From positions 6,286,069-6,350,068 of the forward strand of contig NC_091216.1 of NCBI RefSeq assembly GCF_040958095.1: 64,000 nucleotides of DNA, given 5' to 3'. Every line of letters begins with the position of its first letter. Within the stretch, counting starts at the first letter, position 1. This document shows positions 34,210 through 48,309 of the stretch, piece after piece. Origin of the DNA: Procambarus clarkii. Lineage: Eukaryota > Arthropoda > Malacostraca > Decapoda > Cambaridae. The position numbers and the translations under genes are program-made. A model generated the notes under the pieces. It was not told the origin of the DNA. It ran no database searches and saw nothing but the letters and a program-made list of their open reading frames with translations.

Positions 34210-35848
34210 CTCCCACCACTCATGATACCACTACCACTATACCACTACCACTATACCACCATCACTATACCACTACCACTATACCACTACCACTATACCA
34301 CTATCACTATACCACCACCACTATACCACCACCACTATACCACCACCACTATATCACTACTACTATACCACCACCACTATACCACCGTTACTATATCACT
34401 ACCACTATTCCACCACCACTATACCACTACCACTGTACCACCACTACTATACCACCACCACTATACCACTACCACTATACCACCACCACTATACCACCAC
34501 CACTATACCACTACCACTATACCACTACCACTATACCACCACCACTATACCACCACCACTATATCACTACCACTATACCACCACCACTATACCACCACCA
34601 CTATATCACTACCACTATACCACCACTACTATACCACTCCCACTATACCACCACCACTATACCACCACCACTATACCACTACCACTATACCACTACCACT
34701 ATACCACCCCCACTATACCACCACCACTATATCACTACCACTATACCACCACCACTATATCACTACTCATGATACCACTACCACTATACCACCACCACTA
34801 TACCACCACCACTATACCACCACCACTATATCACTACCACTATACCACCACCACTATACAACCACCACTATATCACTACCAATATACCACCAAGACTATA
34901 CCACCACCACTATACCAAAACCACTATATGAATACCACTATACCACCATCACTACATCACTACCACTATACCACCACCACTATACCACCACCACTATACC
35001 ACCACCTTTATACCACCACCACTATATCACTACCACTATAGCACCACAACTATATCACCACCACTATAGCACCACAACTACAACACCACCACTATACCAC
35101 CACCACAACACAACCACCGCTATACCACCACCACTATACCACTTCCACTATACCACCACCACTATATCACTACCACTATACCACCACCACTATACAACCA
35201 CCACTATATCACTACCAATATACCACCAAGACTATACCACCACCACTATACCAAAACCACTATATGAATACCACTATACCACCACCACAACACAACCACC
35301 GCTATACCACCACCACTATACCACTTCCACTATACAACTACCACTGTACAACCACCACTATACAACCACCACTATACTGCCACTAGTATACCACCACCAG
35401 TATACCACCACCACTATACCACCACCACCATACAACCACCACTAAACCACCACCACTATACCACCACCACTATACCACCACCACTATATAATCACCAGTA
35501 TACCACCACCACTATACTGCCTCCACTATACCACCACCACTATACCACCACCACTATATAACCACCACAATACCACCACCACTATACCACCACCACTACA
35601 CTGCATCCACTATATAACCACCACTATACCACCACCACTATATAACCACCACAATACCACCACCACTATACCACCACCACTAAACCACCACCACTATGTA
35701 ACCACCACTATACCACCACCACTATACCACCACCAATATACCACCACTACTATACCACCACCACTATACCGCCACCACTATACCATCACCACTATACCCC
35801 CCACCACTATACCGCCACCACTATACCACCACCACTATACCACCACAA
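34210..35848. repeat. AC-rich minisatellite block A (CCACCACCACTATA, 14 bp)
   Basis: The main unit is 14 bp, with variants such as ATATCACTACC, ATACAACC and a CTATACTGC type near 35375-35600. Open frames of up to 419 codons cross it because the units lack stops. It continues at 37065 after a LINE insertion. Confidence 0.95.
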
Positions 35849-37064
35849 CCTATGAAAATTAGAACGAAACGAAAATTAGGCAGGAAAGAGAAGGGTGGGC
35901 CGACTGCATTTTCCTGGATTGCCAAAAAGTCTTTGACTCAGTATCCCATAAAATGCTGTTAAAAAAGTTGGAGCAACAGGCAGGAGTAAAAGGGAAGGTG
36001 CTCCAGTGGATAAGGGAGTACTTAAGCAACAGGAAAGAGCGAGTAACGGTGAGGGGGAAGACATCAGAGTGGCGAGATGTCACCAGCGGAGTCCCACAGG
36101 GCTCAGTACTTGGACCCATCCTGTTTCTAATATATGTGAACGATCTTCCAGAGGGTATAGACTCATTCCTCTCAATGTTTGCTGATGATGCAAAAATTAT
36201 GGGAAGAATCAAGACGGATGAAGATAGACAGAGATTACAGGATGACCTGGATAAACTGGAGGAATGGCCTAGAAAATTGCTGCTAAAGTTCAACTCAGGA
36301 AAGTGTAAGGTGATGAAATTAGGCGAAGGGAGCAGGAGGCTGAACACAAGGTATCATCTGGGAGGGGAAATCATGCAAGAGTCAAATAGAGAGAAGGATC
36401 TGGGGGTTGATATCACACCGAACCTGTCCCTAGAGGCCCACATCAAAAGAATATCATCAGCGGCATATGCTAGACTGGCCAACATAAGAACTGCATTCAG
36501 AAACTTGTGTAAGGAATCTTTTAGAACCCTGCATAACACTTATGTAAGACCAATCCTGGCGTATGCAACTCCAGCCTGGAGTTCATACCTAGTTAAACAC
36601 AAGACAAAGTTAGAGAAGATTCAGCGGTAAGCCACCAGGCTCGTCCCGGAACTGAGAGGATTGAGCTACGAGGAAAGGCTAAAGGAGCTGAACCTCACAT
36701 TCCTGGAAAACAGAAGAGTAAGGGGAGACATGATAACCACCTACAAAATTCTCAGGGGAATTGACAGGATGGACAAAGACGAACTCTTCAGCACGGGTGG
36801 GACACGAACAAGGGGACACAGGTGGAAACGTAGTACCCAGATTAGCCACAGAGACGTTAGAATTTGTTTTTTCAGTGTCAGAGTAGTTAATAAATGGAAT
36901 GCATTAGGAAGTGATGTGGTGGAGGCTGACTCCATACACAGTTTCAATTATAGATATGATAGAGCCCAGTAGGCTCAGGAATCTGTACACCAGTTGATTG
37001 ACAGTTGAGAGGCGGGACCAAAGAGCCAAAGCTCAACCCAAGCAAGCACAATTAGGTGAGTACA
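35849..37064 (+). mobile_element. LINE, 5'-truncated, inserted in the AC-rich array
   Basis: The element starts inside the RT and ends in the ~75-bp conserved 3' sequence with GAGAGGCGGGACCAAAGAGC and AATTAGGTGAGTACA. The AC-rich array is present on both sides. The same 3' end recurs at three other places in the window, so this copy identifies those fragments as LINE ends. Confidence 0.85.
35903..36972 (+). pseudogene. LINE RT and C-terminal region, one nonsense codon
   Basis: RT motif FLDCQKVFDSV (about 35909) is followed by SGVPQGSVLGPILF (about 36085) and MFADD (about 36178), with the catalytic DD intact. A TAA at 36628-36630, where the chain reads KIQR then ATRLVPEL, stops the frame. The same frame continues from 36631 with SYEERLKELNLTFLENRRVR and FFSVRVVNKWNALGSDVVEA, ending at 36972. 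RT fingers and the whole endonuclease are absent. CR1-like by the C-terminal FFSxRVVNxWN motif. Confidence 0.85.
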
Positions 37065-40000
37065 ACTATAACACCACCACTATACAACCACCATTATACC
37101 ACCACTACTATACTACCTCCACTATATGACCACCACTATACCACCACCACTATTCAACCACCACTACACCACCACCACTATACAACCACCACTATACAAC
37201 CACCACTATACAACCACCACTATACCACCACCACTGTACCCCCACCACTATACCACCACCACTATACTGCAACCACCATACCACCACCACTATACAACCA
37301 CCACTGTACTACCACAATTATACCACCACCACTATACCACCACCACTATACAACCACCACTATACCACCACAACTATACCATCACCACTATACCACCACC
37401 GCTATACCATCACTATACCACCACCACTATACTACCACCACTATACCACCACAATTACACCACCAATATACCATCACTATACCACCTCCACTATACTACC
37501 ACCACTATATCACTAACACTATACCACCACCACAATACAACCACCACTATATCACTAACACTATACCACCACCACTATACAACCACCACTATACCACCAC
37601 CATTGTACCACCACCGCTATACCACCACCACTGTACTACCACTATACCACCACCACTATACTACCACCACTGTACCACCACTATACCACCACCACTGTAC
37701 CACCACCGCTATACCACCACCACTATACCACCACCACTATACCACCACCACTGTACCACCACCGCTATACCACCACCACTATACCACCACCACTGAACCA
37801 CCACCGCTATACCACCACCACTGTACCACCACCGCTATACCACCACCACTGTACTACAACTATACCACCACCACTATACCACCACTATACTACCACCACT
37901 GTACCACCACTATACCACCACCACTGTACCACCACCGCTATACCACCACCACTATACCACCACCACTGTACCACCACCACTATACCACCACCACTGTACC
38001 ACCACCACTGTACTACCACTATACCACCACCACTGTACTACCACTATACCACCACCACTGTACTATCTCTATACCACCACCACTATACCACCACCACTAT
38101 ACCACCACCACTATACTACCACTATACCACCACCACTATACCACCACCACTATACCACCACCACTGTACTACCACTATACCACCACCACTATACCAGCAC
38201 CACTGTACTACCACTATACCACCACCACTATACCACCACCACTGTACTACCACTATACCACCACCACTGTACTACCACTATACCACCACCACTATACCAC
38301 CACCACTATACCACCACCACTGTACTACCACTATACCACCACCACTATACCACCACCACTGTACTACCACTATACCACCACCACTGTACTACCACTATAC
38401 CACCACCACTATACCACCACCACTATACCACCACCACTATACCACCACCACTGTACTACCACTATACCACCACCACTATACCACCACCACTGTACTACCA
38501 CTATACCACCACCACTGTACTACCACTATACCACCACCACTATACCATCACCACTGTACTACCACTATACCACCACCACTATACCACCACCACTATACCA
38601 TCACCACTGTACTACCACTATACCACCACCACTGTACTACCACTATACCACCACCACTATACCACAACCACTATACCACCACCACTATACCACCACCACT
38701 GCACTACCACTATTCCACCACCACTATACCACCACCACTATACCACCACCACTATACCACCACCACTGTACTACCACTATACCACCACCACTGTACTACC
38801 ACTGTACCACCACCACTATACCACCACCACTGTACTACCACTCTACCACCACCACTGTACTACCACTGTACCACCACTATACCACCACCACTGTACTACC
38901 ACTATACCACCACCACTGTACTACCACTGTACCACCACTATACCACCACCACTATACCACCACCACTGTACCACCACCACTGTACTACCACTATACCACC
39001 ACCACTGTACTACCACTGTACCACCACCACTATACCACCACCACTGTACTACCACTCTACCACCACCACTGTACTACCACTGTACCACCACTATACCACC
39101 ACCACTATACCACCACCACTGTACTACCACTGTACCACCACTATACCACCACCACTATACCACCACCACTGTACTACCACTATACCACCACCACTGTACT
39201 ACCACTATATCACCACCACTGTACTACCACTATACCACCACCACTGTACTACCACTGTACCACAACGATACCACCACCAATGTACTACCACTGTACCACC
39301 ACTGTACTACCACTATACCACCACCACTGTACTACCACTGTACCACCACTATACCACCACCAATGTACTACCACTGTACCACCACTATACCACCACCACT
39401 GTACTACCACTGTACTACCACTATACCACCACCACTGTACTACCACTGTACCACCACTATACCACCACCAATGTACTACCACTGTACCACCACTGTACTA
39501 CCACTATACCACCACCACTGTACTACCACTGTACCACCACCACTGTACTACCACTGTACCACCACTATATCACCACCACTGTACTACCACTGTACCACCA
39601 ATATATCACCACCACTGTACTACCACTGTACCACCACTATATCACCACCACTGTACTACCACTGTACCACCACTATATCACCACCACTGTACCACCACTA
39701 TACCACCACCACTGTACTACCACTGTACCACCACTATATCACCACCACTGTACTACCACTATACCACCACCACTGTACCACCACTATACCACCACCACTG
39801 TACTACCACTGTACCACCACTATATCACCACCACTGTACCACCACCACTGTACTACCACTGTACTACCACTGTACCACCACCACTGTACTACCACTGTAC
39901 CACCACCACTATACCACCACCACTGTACTACCACTGTACCACCACCACTATACCACCACCACTGTACTACCACTATACCACCACCACTGTACCACCACTA

Positions 40001-43000
40001 TATCACCACCACTGTACTACCACTGTACTACCACTGTACCACCACCACTGTATTACCACTATACCACCACTATATCACCACCACTGTACTACCACTGTAC
40101 TACCACTATACCACCACCACTGTACCACCACTATATCACCACCACTATACAACCACCACTATACAACCACCACTATACAACCACCACTATACCACCACCA
40201 CTATACAACCACCACTATACAACCACCACTATACCACCACCACTGTACCCTCACCACTATACCACCACCACTATACTGCAACCACCATACCACCACCACT
40301 ATACAACCACCACTGTACCACCACAATTATACCACCACCACTATACCACCACCACTATACAACCACCACTATACCACCACAACTATACCATCACCACTAT
40401 ACCACCACCGCTATACCACCACTATACCACCTCCACTATACTACCACCACTATATCACTAACACTATACCACCACCACTATACAACCACCACTATACCAC
40501 CACCACTATACAACCATCACTATACCACCACCACTATACCACCACTATACCACCACTATACCACCACGACTATACTACCACCACTATACCACCACCACTA
40601 TACCACCACTATACTACCACTATACCACAACTATACCACAGCCACTATATTACCACAACTATACCACCACTATACCACCACCACCACTGTACCACCACTA
40701 TACCACCACCACTGTACCACCACTATACCACCACTGTACTACCACTGTACCACCACTATACCACCACCACTGTACCACCACTATTCCACCACTGTGCTAC
40801 CACTGTACCACCACTATACCACCACCACTGTACTACCACTATACCACCACTGTACTACCACTGTACCACCACAATACCACCACCACTATACCACCACCAC
40901 TGTACTACCACTGTACCACCACAATACCACCACCACTATACCACCACCACTGTACTACCACTATACCACCACCACTATACCACCACCACTGTACTACCAC
41001 TATACCACCACCACTATACCACCACCACTGTACTACCACTGTACCACCACTATACCACCACCACTATACCACCACCACTGTACTACCACTATACCACCAC
41101 CACTATACCACCACCACTATACTACCACTATACCACCACCACTGTACTACCACTGTACCACCACTATACCACCACCACTGTACTACCACTATACCACCAC
41201 CACTGTACTACCACTATACCACCACCACTGTACTACCACTGTACCACCACTATACCACCACCACTGTACTACCACTATACCACCACCACTATACCACCAC
41301 CACTGTACTACCACTATACCACCACCACTGTACCACCACTATATCACCACCACTGTACCACCACTATATCACCACCACTGTACTACCACTATACCACCAC
41401 CACTATACCACCACCACTGTACCACCACTATATCACCACCACTGTACCACCACTATACCACCACCACTGTAGTACCACTGTACCACCACTATACCACCAC
41501 CACTGTACCACCACTATACCACCACCACTGTAGTACCACTGTACCACCACTATATCACCACCACTGTACTACCACTATACCACCACCACTATACCACAAC
41601 CACTATACCACCACCACTGTACTATCACTATACCACCACCACTATACCACAACCACTATACCACCACCACTGTACTACCACTATACCACCACCACTATAC
41701 CACCACCACTGTACCACCACTATATCACCACCACTGTACTACCACTGTACCACCACCACTGTACTACCACTGTACCACCACCACTGTACTACCACTGTAC
41801 TACCACTGTACCACCACCACTGTACTACCACTGTACCACCACCACTGTACTACCACTGTACTACCACTGTACCACCACCACTGTACTACCACTGTACCAC
41901 CACTATATCACCACCACTGTACTACCACTGTACTACCACTGTACCACCACCACTGTACTACCACTGTACCACCACCACTGTACTACCACTGTACTACCAC
42001 TGTACCACCACCACTGTACTACCACTGTACTACCACTGTACCACCACCACTGTACTACCACTGTACCACCACTATATCACCACCACTGTACTACCACTGT
42101 ACCACCACTATACCACCACCACTGTACTACCACTGTACCACCACTATATCACCACCACTGTACTACCACTGTACCACCACTATATCACCACCACTGTACT
42201 ACCACTGTACCACCACTATATCACCACCACTGTACTACCACTGTACTACCACTGTACTACCACTGTACCACCACTGTACCACCACCACTGTACTACCACT
42301 GTATCACCACCACTGTACTACCACTGTACCACCACTGTACCACCACCACTGTACCACCACTATATCACCACCACTGTACTACCACTGTACTACCACTGTA
42401 CTACCACTGTACCACCACCACTGTACTACCACTATATCACCACCACTGTACTACCACTGTACCACCACTGTACCACCACCACTGTACTACCACTGTATCA
42501 CCACCACTGTACTACCACTGTACCACCACTATATCACCACCACTGTACTACCACTGTACCACCACTATATCACCACCACTGTACTACCACTGTACTACCA
42601 CTGTACTACCACTGTACCACCACCACTGTACTACCACTGTACCACCACCACTGTACTACCACTGTACCACCACCACTGTACTACCACTGTACCACCACCA
42701 CTGTACTACCACTGTACCACCACCACTGTACTACCACTATACCACCACCACTGTACCACCACTATATCACCACCACTGTACTACCACTGTACTACCACTG
42801 TACTACCACTGTACTACCACTGTACCACCACCACTGTACTACCACTATACCACCACCACTGTACTACCACTATACCACCACCACTATACCACCACCACTG
42901 TACCACCACTATATCACCACCACTGTACTACCACTGTACTACCACTGTACCACCACCACTGTACTACCACTATACCACCACCACTGTACTACCACTATAC

Positions 43001-44013
43001 CACCACCACTATACCACCACCACTGTACCACCACTATATCACCACCACTGTACCACCACCACTGTACTACCACTGTACTACCACTGTACCACCACCACTG
43101 TACTACCACTGTACCACCACCACTATACCACCACCACTGTACTACCACTGTACCACCACCACTATACCACCACCACTGTACTACCACTGTACCACCACCA
43201 CTATACCACCACCACTGTACTACCACTATACCACCACCACTGTACCACCACTATATCACCACCACTGTACTACCACTGTACTACCACTGTACCACCACCA
43301 CTATACCACCACCACTATACCATCACCACTGTACTACCACTATACCACCACCACTATACCATCACCACTGTACTACCACTATACCACCACCACTGTACTA
43401 CCACTATACCACCACCACTATACCACAACCACTATACCACCACCACTGTACTACCACTATACCACCACCACTATACCACCACCACTGTACCACCACTATA
43501 TCACCACCACTGTACTACCACTGTACCACCACTATATCACCACCACTGTACTACCACTGTACCACCACTATATCACCACCACTGTACTACCACTGTACTA
43601 CCACTGTACTACCACTGTACCACCACCACTGTACCACCACCACTATACCACCACCACTGTACCACCACCACTATACCACCACCACTGTACCACCACCACT
43701 ATACCACCACCACTGTACCACCACTATATCACCACCACTGTACTACCACTGTACTACCACTGTACCACCACCACTGTACCACCACTATACCACCACCACT
43801 GTACTACCACTATACCACCACCACTGTACCACCACTATATCACCACCACTGTACTACCACTGTACTACCACTGTACCACCACCACTGTACTACCACTGTA
43901 CTACCACTGTACCACCACCACTATACCACCACCACTGTACCACCACTATATCACCACCACTGTACCACCACTGTACTACCACTGTACCACCACCACTGTA
44001 CTACCACTATACC
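37065..44013. repeat. AC-rich minisatellite block B, mixed 14- and 11-bp units
   Basis: Units alternate between CCACCACCACTATA/CTGTA (14 bp) and CCACCACTATA or CTACCACTGTA (11 bp). CTGTACTACCA units dominate from about 38150 to 44000. Near 37140-37480 and 40140-40440 the same ordered series of unusual units recurs (TATACAACCACC run, TATACTGCAACCACCATA, GTACCACCACAATTA). This indicates a copied block about 3 kb apart. Stop-free frames of 1111 and 1561 codons arise from the repeat alone. Confidence 0.95.
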
Positions 44014-44127
44014 ACCTCTATTATTCTACCAATATTATTAGTAAATAAATATTATTCCTAATAATAAATTCTATATATTAGTTACACACAGAACTCATCA
44101 TAGCGTGATGCATCACATGAAGAAATC

Positions 44128-44290
44128 CACAAGGGCCGTTACGAGGGTTCGAACCTGCGTCCGAGAGGATCCCAGGCGCTGCCTTAATCGACTGATCTAC
44201 GTCCATGCGGTAGCTCAGTCTATTCAGGCAGCGTCTAGGATTCTATCGGACGTCGGTTCGAACCCTCGTCACGGCCCTTGTGGATTTGTT
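44128..44290. mobile_element. Two tRNA-derived repeat copies in inverted orientation
   Basis: AAATCCACAAGGGCCGTTACGAGGGTTCGAACC at the left recurs inverted at the right (CGGTTCGAACCCTCGTCACGGCCCTTGTGG), giving arms of about 63 bp. Each arm holds a B-box-like GGTTCGAACCC and an A-box-like TAGCTCAGTC or TAGATCAGTC. It is a SINE-type or foldback repeat, not a functional tRNA gene. Confidence 0.75.
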
Positions 44291-44485
44291 CATTAATAAA
44301 TATGAGTGTTATTCCTTATTACATAATGAAACGGATCCATTGGTATTTATTTCGTTTCGTAACCTGTGTGTATGTGCGTGTAGGATTTTTATTTAGATAA
44401 ACTATCAGATGGTGCATGAGCACGTCAGTCTGTCAGTCACGCAGATGGGCCATGGAATTCAATGAATTTCATAATATGTGTGTGT

Positions 44486-44575
44486 ATTCACCAAGTTGTG
44501 CTTGCGGGGGTTGAGCTTTGCTCTTTCGGCCCGCCTCTCAACTGTCAATCAACTGTTTACTAACTACTTTTTTTT
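44486..44575 (-). mobile_element. LINE 3'-end fragment inside the foldback left arm
   Basis: CCAAGTTGTGCTTGCGGGGG through CCCGCCTCTCAACTGTCAATC is the reverse complement of the LINE end at 36985-37064. With the adjacent (CA)n and SINE it interrupts the left arm, which is not interrupted in the right arm. Confidence 0.75.
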
Positions 44576-44579
44576 CCAC

Positions 44580-44580
44580 A

Positions 44581-44619
<39 letters not shown>

Positions 44620-44793
44620 AGGAAGCAGCCCGTGACAGCTGACTAACTCCCAGGTACCTATTTACTGCTAGGTAACAGGGGCATTCAGGATAAAAGAAAT
44701 TTTGCCCATTTGTTTCTGCATGGTGTGGGAATCGAACCCGCGCCACAAAATTACGAGTCGTGCTCGCTATCCACCAGGCTACCAGGCCCCCCA
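44580..44793 (-). mobile_element. (CA)n tract plus truncated tRNA-derived SINE
   Basis: A (CA)19-20 run (44580-44618) abuts a SINE body and head (44619-44793) of the same family as 28286-28540, including the tRNA-like head with GGTTCGATTCC (reverse complement). The 3' portion with the ATCTTGAGG tail is missing and replaced by the dinucleotide run. Confidence 0.85.
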
Positions 44794-45159
44794 TGTGTGT
44801 GTCTGTGTGTGTAATTTTTTTTAATTAAAATCTCAGACGGAGCATGCGTGCACGGAGATTGACACAGCCTCTCAACGCCTTAACTGATCACTAATTGGAT
44901 GCGTTGAGTTATGGGTTGATAGAGAGATTCCCGTGTTCACCACATACACAACAGATCGGGCTATTCATTTAATTTCATAATATGTATGTGTATGCGTAGA
45001 TCTTAGTTTTTAGTTTAAAAAGAATCCCAAACCGTATGACATACAAGAGTGTTTATTCCATGCAATCATAACCTGGAACATCTCATTCTTTGTACAGTTA
45101 TCATTTTTTTAGAGAGAGAGAAGAGCTCGGAGACATGTTCTCCACATACATGTGTGTTA

Positions 45160-45525
45160 ATTCCTTGTGTGAGAGAGTCGCCTTGTGAGAGACGGCCCAC
45201 ATCTTGTGAGAGAGACATCTTGTGAGACACATCTTGTGTGAGAGACACATCTTGTGAGAGAGACATCTTGTGAGACACATCTTGTGAGACACATCTTGTG
45301 TGAGAGTCGCCTTGTGAGAGACGGCCCACATCTTGTGAAAGAGACACCTTGTGTGACACATCTTGTGTGAGAGTCGCCTTGTGAGAGACGGCCCACATCT
45401 TGTGAGACACATCTTGTGAGAGAGACACATCTTGTGAGACACATCTTGTGAGAGAGACACCTTGTGTGACACATCTTGTGTGAGAGTCGCCTTGTGAGAG
45501 ACGGCCCACATCTTGTGAGAGAGAA
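45160..45525. repeat. Short tandem repeat around CACATCTTGTGAGAGA
   Basis: Units of 12-18 bp in variable order, with a larger recurring block GTCGCCTTGTGAGAGACGGC at about 45177, 45306, 45372 and 45486. Open minus-strand frames across it are repeat by-products. Confidence 0.85.
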
Positions 45526-46660
45526 CCCCCTTGGTGGTACTACCACGTCCCTCCCACGAGGTATTAGTCTTTATATCATCTTACATCGTAACCTATTTTA
45601 TGTAAATACTTATTGATAACCAGTCAGTATAACCTCTCATATTTGTGTTTATTACAAGTTCAAATAATTTTCTTTACATGTTTAGTTGTCTCATTTCAAT
45701 ATCTCGGTTTTTTGTTGTTGTTTGTTTCTTTCAGTAACTAATTCATTGTTACGTATTATTAACTGCATTACTGTTTGACAAGAAATTAATTTTTAGCTAG
45801 TTTAAATTATATATTTTAGTTGGTTACAAAGCATTTTATTTATCCCTTCACCCAAACTTAATTGTGAAACTGCGTTAGACACTACATATGATAATAATCC
45901 ACGTTCAAATAACATTACTCATTTGACTTATCCAAGCTCTTATCTCTCACAGAAATCACATGATAGAAAAAATATTCCCAAAGTGGTTTCGACCAACTCT
46001 TGTAAAGACTTGTATTTACAAGGTCCTTATACTCTTACATTTCATTCATACACTTCAGTAAGAATCTTGGCGGAGTGCGAGACAACATTTATCAAGAGTT
46101 GTCTATACACATCCAAATGGTGTTATCAACCGATAGCTCAACACCTCCAATTAGTAATCAGATAATATGATGAGAGGCTGTGTCAATCTCCGCGCGCGCA
46201 TGCTCCGGCTGAGATTTAAACCAAAAAATCTACACACACACACACACACGTTATGAAATGAAATAAATACCATGTCCCTTCTGACTGACTGACAGACTGA
46301 CTGGCTCATTCATCATCTGAGATTTTAACTAAAAAAAATCTACACACACACACGTTATGTAATGAAATGAATACCATTGGATCCGTTACGTTATGTTACA
46401 AGGAATAACACTAACATTTATTTGGTGTGTATGTTATATTGAAGACAGCCTAAGTCAGTCTTCACTTTAAAAATGTTATCTGTACAGAGAACGAAATGTT
46501 TCCCTGATGCATCCCTTAAGTTACAAGAATAACACTAATATTTATTTGGTGGGTGATATATTGAAGCATGTGTTTTACTTTAAAAAAAATTGTTAGAAAT
46601 GTGTGAAGGGTGAACATTCAGCTTGAGGAGTTGTCATAAAACAAACTATTCAAATGTGCG

Positions 46661-46701
46661 GTTGTACTCACCTACTTGTGCTTGCGGGGGTTGAGCTCTG
46701 G
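46661..46701 (-). mobile_element. LINE 3'-end fragment, first half (continues at 49787)
   Basis: TGTACTCACCTACTTGTGCTT through TTGAGCTCTGG is the left half of the recurrent LINE end. Its right half, CTCTTAGGTCCCGCCTCTCA, is at 49787-49830. The halves are separated by a TIR element. Confidence 0.85.
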
Positions 46702-47159
46702 ACCTAGATTCAGGAAGCTCTGTGTATTACTTCGTAAGTGGGTTTGCTACTAAGGTTCCTAAGTGCGCCCTAAGAAGATGCTTAGGTGCGATTAAATAAG
46801 GTATACTTAGGAAGAAAATTGTTGGTTCACCTGCGTGCCGATAGAGGTCACTACTGTGTTTCGTGTGGCCAATCAGAGAGCAGCAACATTCTTCATATTG
46901 AAGATTTAGCGCTGGCTTATCGGAGCTCTACTGCCTCCTATTTACGTCGAATTTTCTTATAAAATTAGTATATTTCGAAGTAAAACAATGTTTTTTCAAC
47001 TTCTACAGCCAGCACCGACATTGTAGTAAACAAATATGTTACATTTGTTGTTTACCTACGTAATTCTAAGAGATACTGTGCAGCTGTCCTTGTTGCTCGG
47101 AAGATTCGCTGACAATTATTGTATATATTTACTGAATTTACCCAAGGGCCACTAACTGT

Positions 47160-47315
47160 CTAGTGACCTCGAAGAAGACAGAAAGCCGGCGGCTTGTTAA
47201 AGGGCCCGCCAATTGTCTTAATGATATTTTTTCGCTGGAATTTGGCATTTACGGCTTCAGCGGGTAGGTGGTTCCATGGGTTTATAGCCCTCTTGGTGGA
47301 AAAAAAACATGTTTT
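47160..47315 (-). pseudogene. CR1-like LINE C-terminal fragment
   Basis: FFSTKRAINPWNHLPAEAVN on the minus strand matches the FFSxRVVNxWNxL C-terminal motif seen at 36890-36930 in the LINE of block A/B. It is too short to assign to the same family. Confidence 0.6.
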
Positions 47316-47324
47316 CAGTCCTAC

Positions 47325-47485
47325 TTGAGAGAACATACTCTCCAACACTATATCTGTGATTGTCCTGTTATCAGTGACTTCATACCAAATGGTATGAGGT
47401 ATTTTGAGCTCTGTAATTACTTCATACACTCAGGAATATTGGAAGATATTCTTGTGCTGCACCCAGATTTTGTCAGTGGAGGCTA
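47325..47485 (+). pseudogene. I-type LINE ORF2 C-terminal fragment
   Basis: HTLQHYICDCPVISDF then MRYFELCNYFIHSGILEDIL on the plus strand parallels the zinc-cluster end of the I-type LINE at about 22730-22600 (HSLEHYIVECPILTDF, LRYAELCNYYMSTGTLDDIL). It is a second, diverged copy of that family in the opposite orientation. Confidence 0.75.
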
Positions 47486-47518
47486 ATAGATCAGCATTAA
47501 GTATTTTGTTCTCTCCTA

Positions 47519-47940
47519 ATTCCATGTATGACTGGCCATCCTGTGAGGTGATGATGTTGGATGAGCTTGTAGCTGGTTTTTGATCTACACTGTGTGGTCC
47601 TTTAGACAGAATAGGGAAGCAGCACATTGCTGTGTATACCTAAACATGTTTAAAAATACATTGTTTGAGAGGAGTTTTGTAGAAACTGGTAAGAGTAATT
47701 ATAATATAATGTTTCCATGATTCAGTGCTTACCTCTTGTGAAAATTGCTTAGAGTTGTTTAGTCAGAGTTGATTTGTTTTTTGTATTGAGGCTGGTATTT
47801 TCTAAATTGATTCCATGTACAGTATGTCTAACCATCTTGTGAGATGGGATAATTAGACAAACTTATAGCTAGTTTTTTATCTACACTGTGTAATATTCCA
47901 TATAGAATAGGGTAGCAGCACATTGCTGTGTATACCTAAT
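47519..47940. repeat. Diverged direct duplication of about 125 bp
   Basis: 47519-47645 and 47811-47940 both contain TTCCATGTA, CATCTTGTGAG/CATCCTGTGAG, ATCTACACTGTGT, and GCAGCACATTGCTGTGTATACC in the same order. The intervening and following AT-rich sequence has no gene. Confidence 0.75.
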
Positions 47941-48309
47941 CTTCTTAATAAAAAAATAAGTAATAAAGATTTTAAATTATAGTTTGTATTATTACAAATA
48001 CAGTACTGTATTATTCTTATTAAATCATGTTGACCATGGATCATTAAGATCTCATGTTGATATGTAATACAAGTCATATTTCTTTTGAACTACTAATCCA
48101 TGCTAATCATTCATTAAATTGTGCATTATGTCTCAATTTTTCACTTCCTTGGATATACTGTACAGTACAAAAAGATAGGATAAAAATAAACCAGTAATAT
48201 TTCTTTCATTATATTTTTCATTTAAATAACTGCATCAATATTTTTACAGCTGACAGGATTTGTTTTCCCATACAGGTGCATTATTTGTTAAAAAAATTTG
48301 GTTTATTGT

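Larger units (their letters stand above)
44300..46430. repeat. About 2.1-kb foldback structure
   Basis: Left-arm sequence (44304-44480 and, after an insertion, 44796-44930) is repeated inverted at 46090-46430. Matching landmarks include GTGTTATTCCTT, ACGGATCCATTGGTATT, AAATCTCAGACGGAGCATGCG and GAGATTGACACAGCCTCTCA. The loop (44930-46090) has a short tandem repeat and unique AT-rich sequence with no gene recognised. Confidence 0.75.

Noticed and set aside
37126..44048. 1111- and 1561-codon plus-strand frames
   Set aside because: Both follow the AC-rich 14/11-bp array, overlap each other in different frames, and end where the array ends.
44128..44290. Pair of tRNA genes
   Set aside because: Box-like motifs occur in a dispersed inverted repeat; the arms do not form proper acceptor stems.
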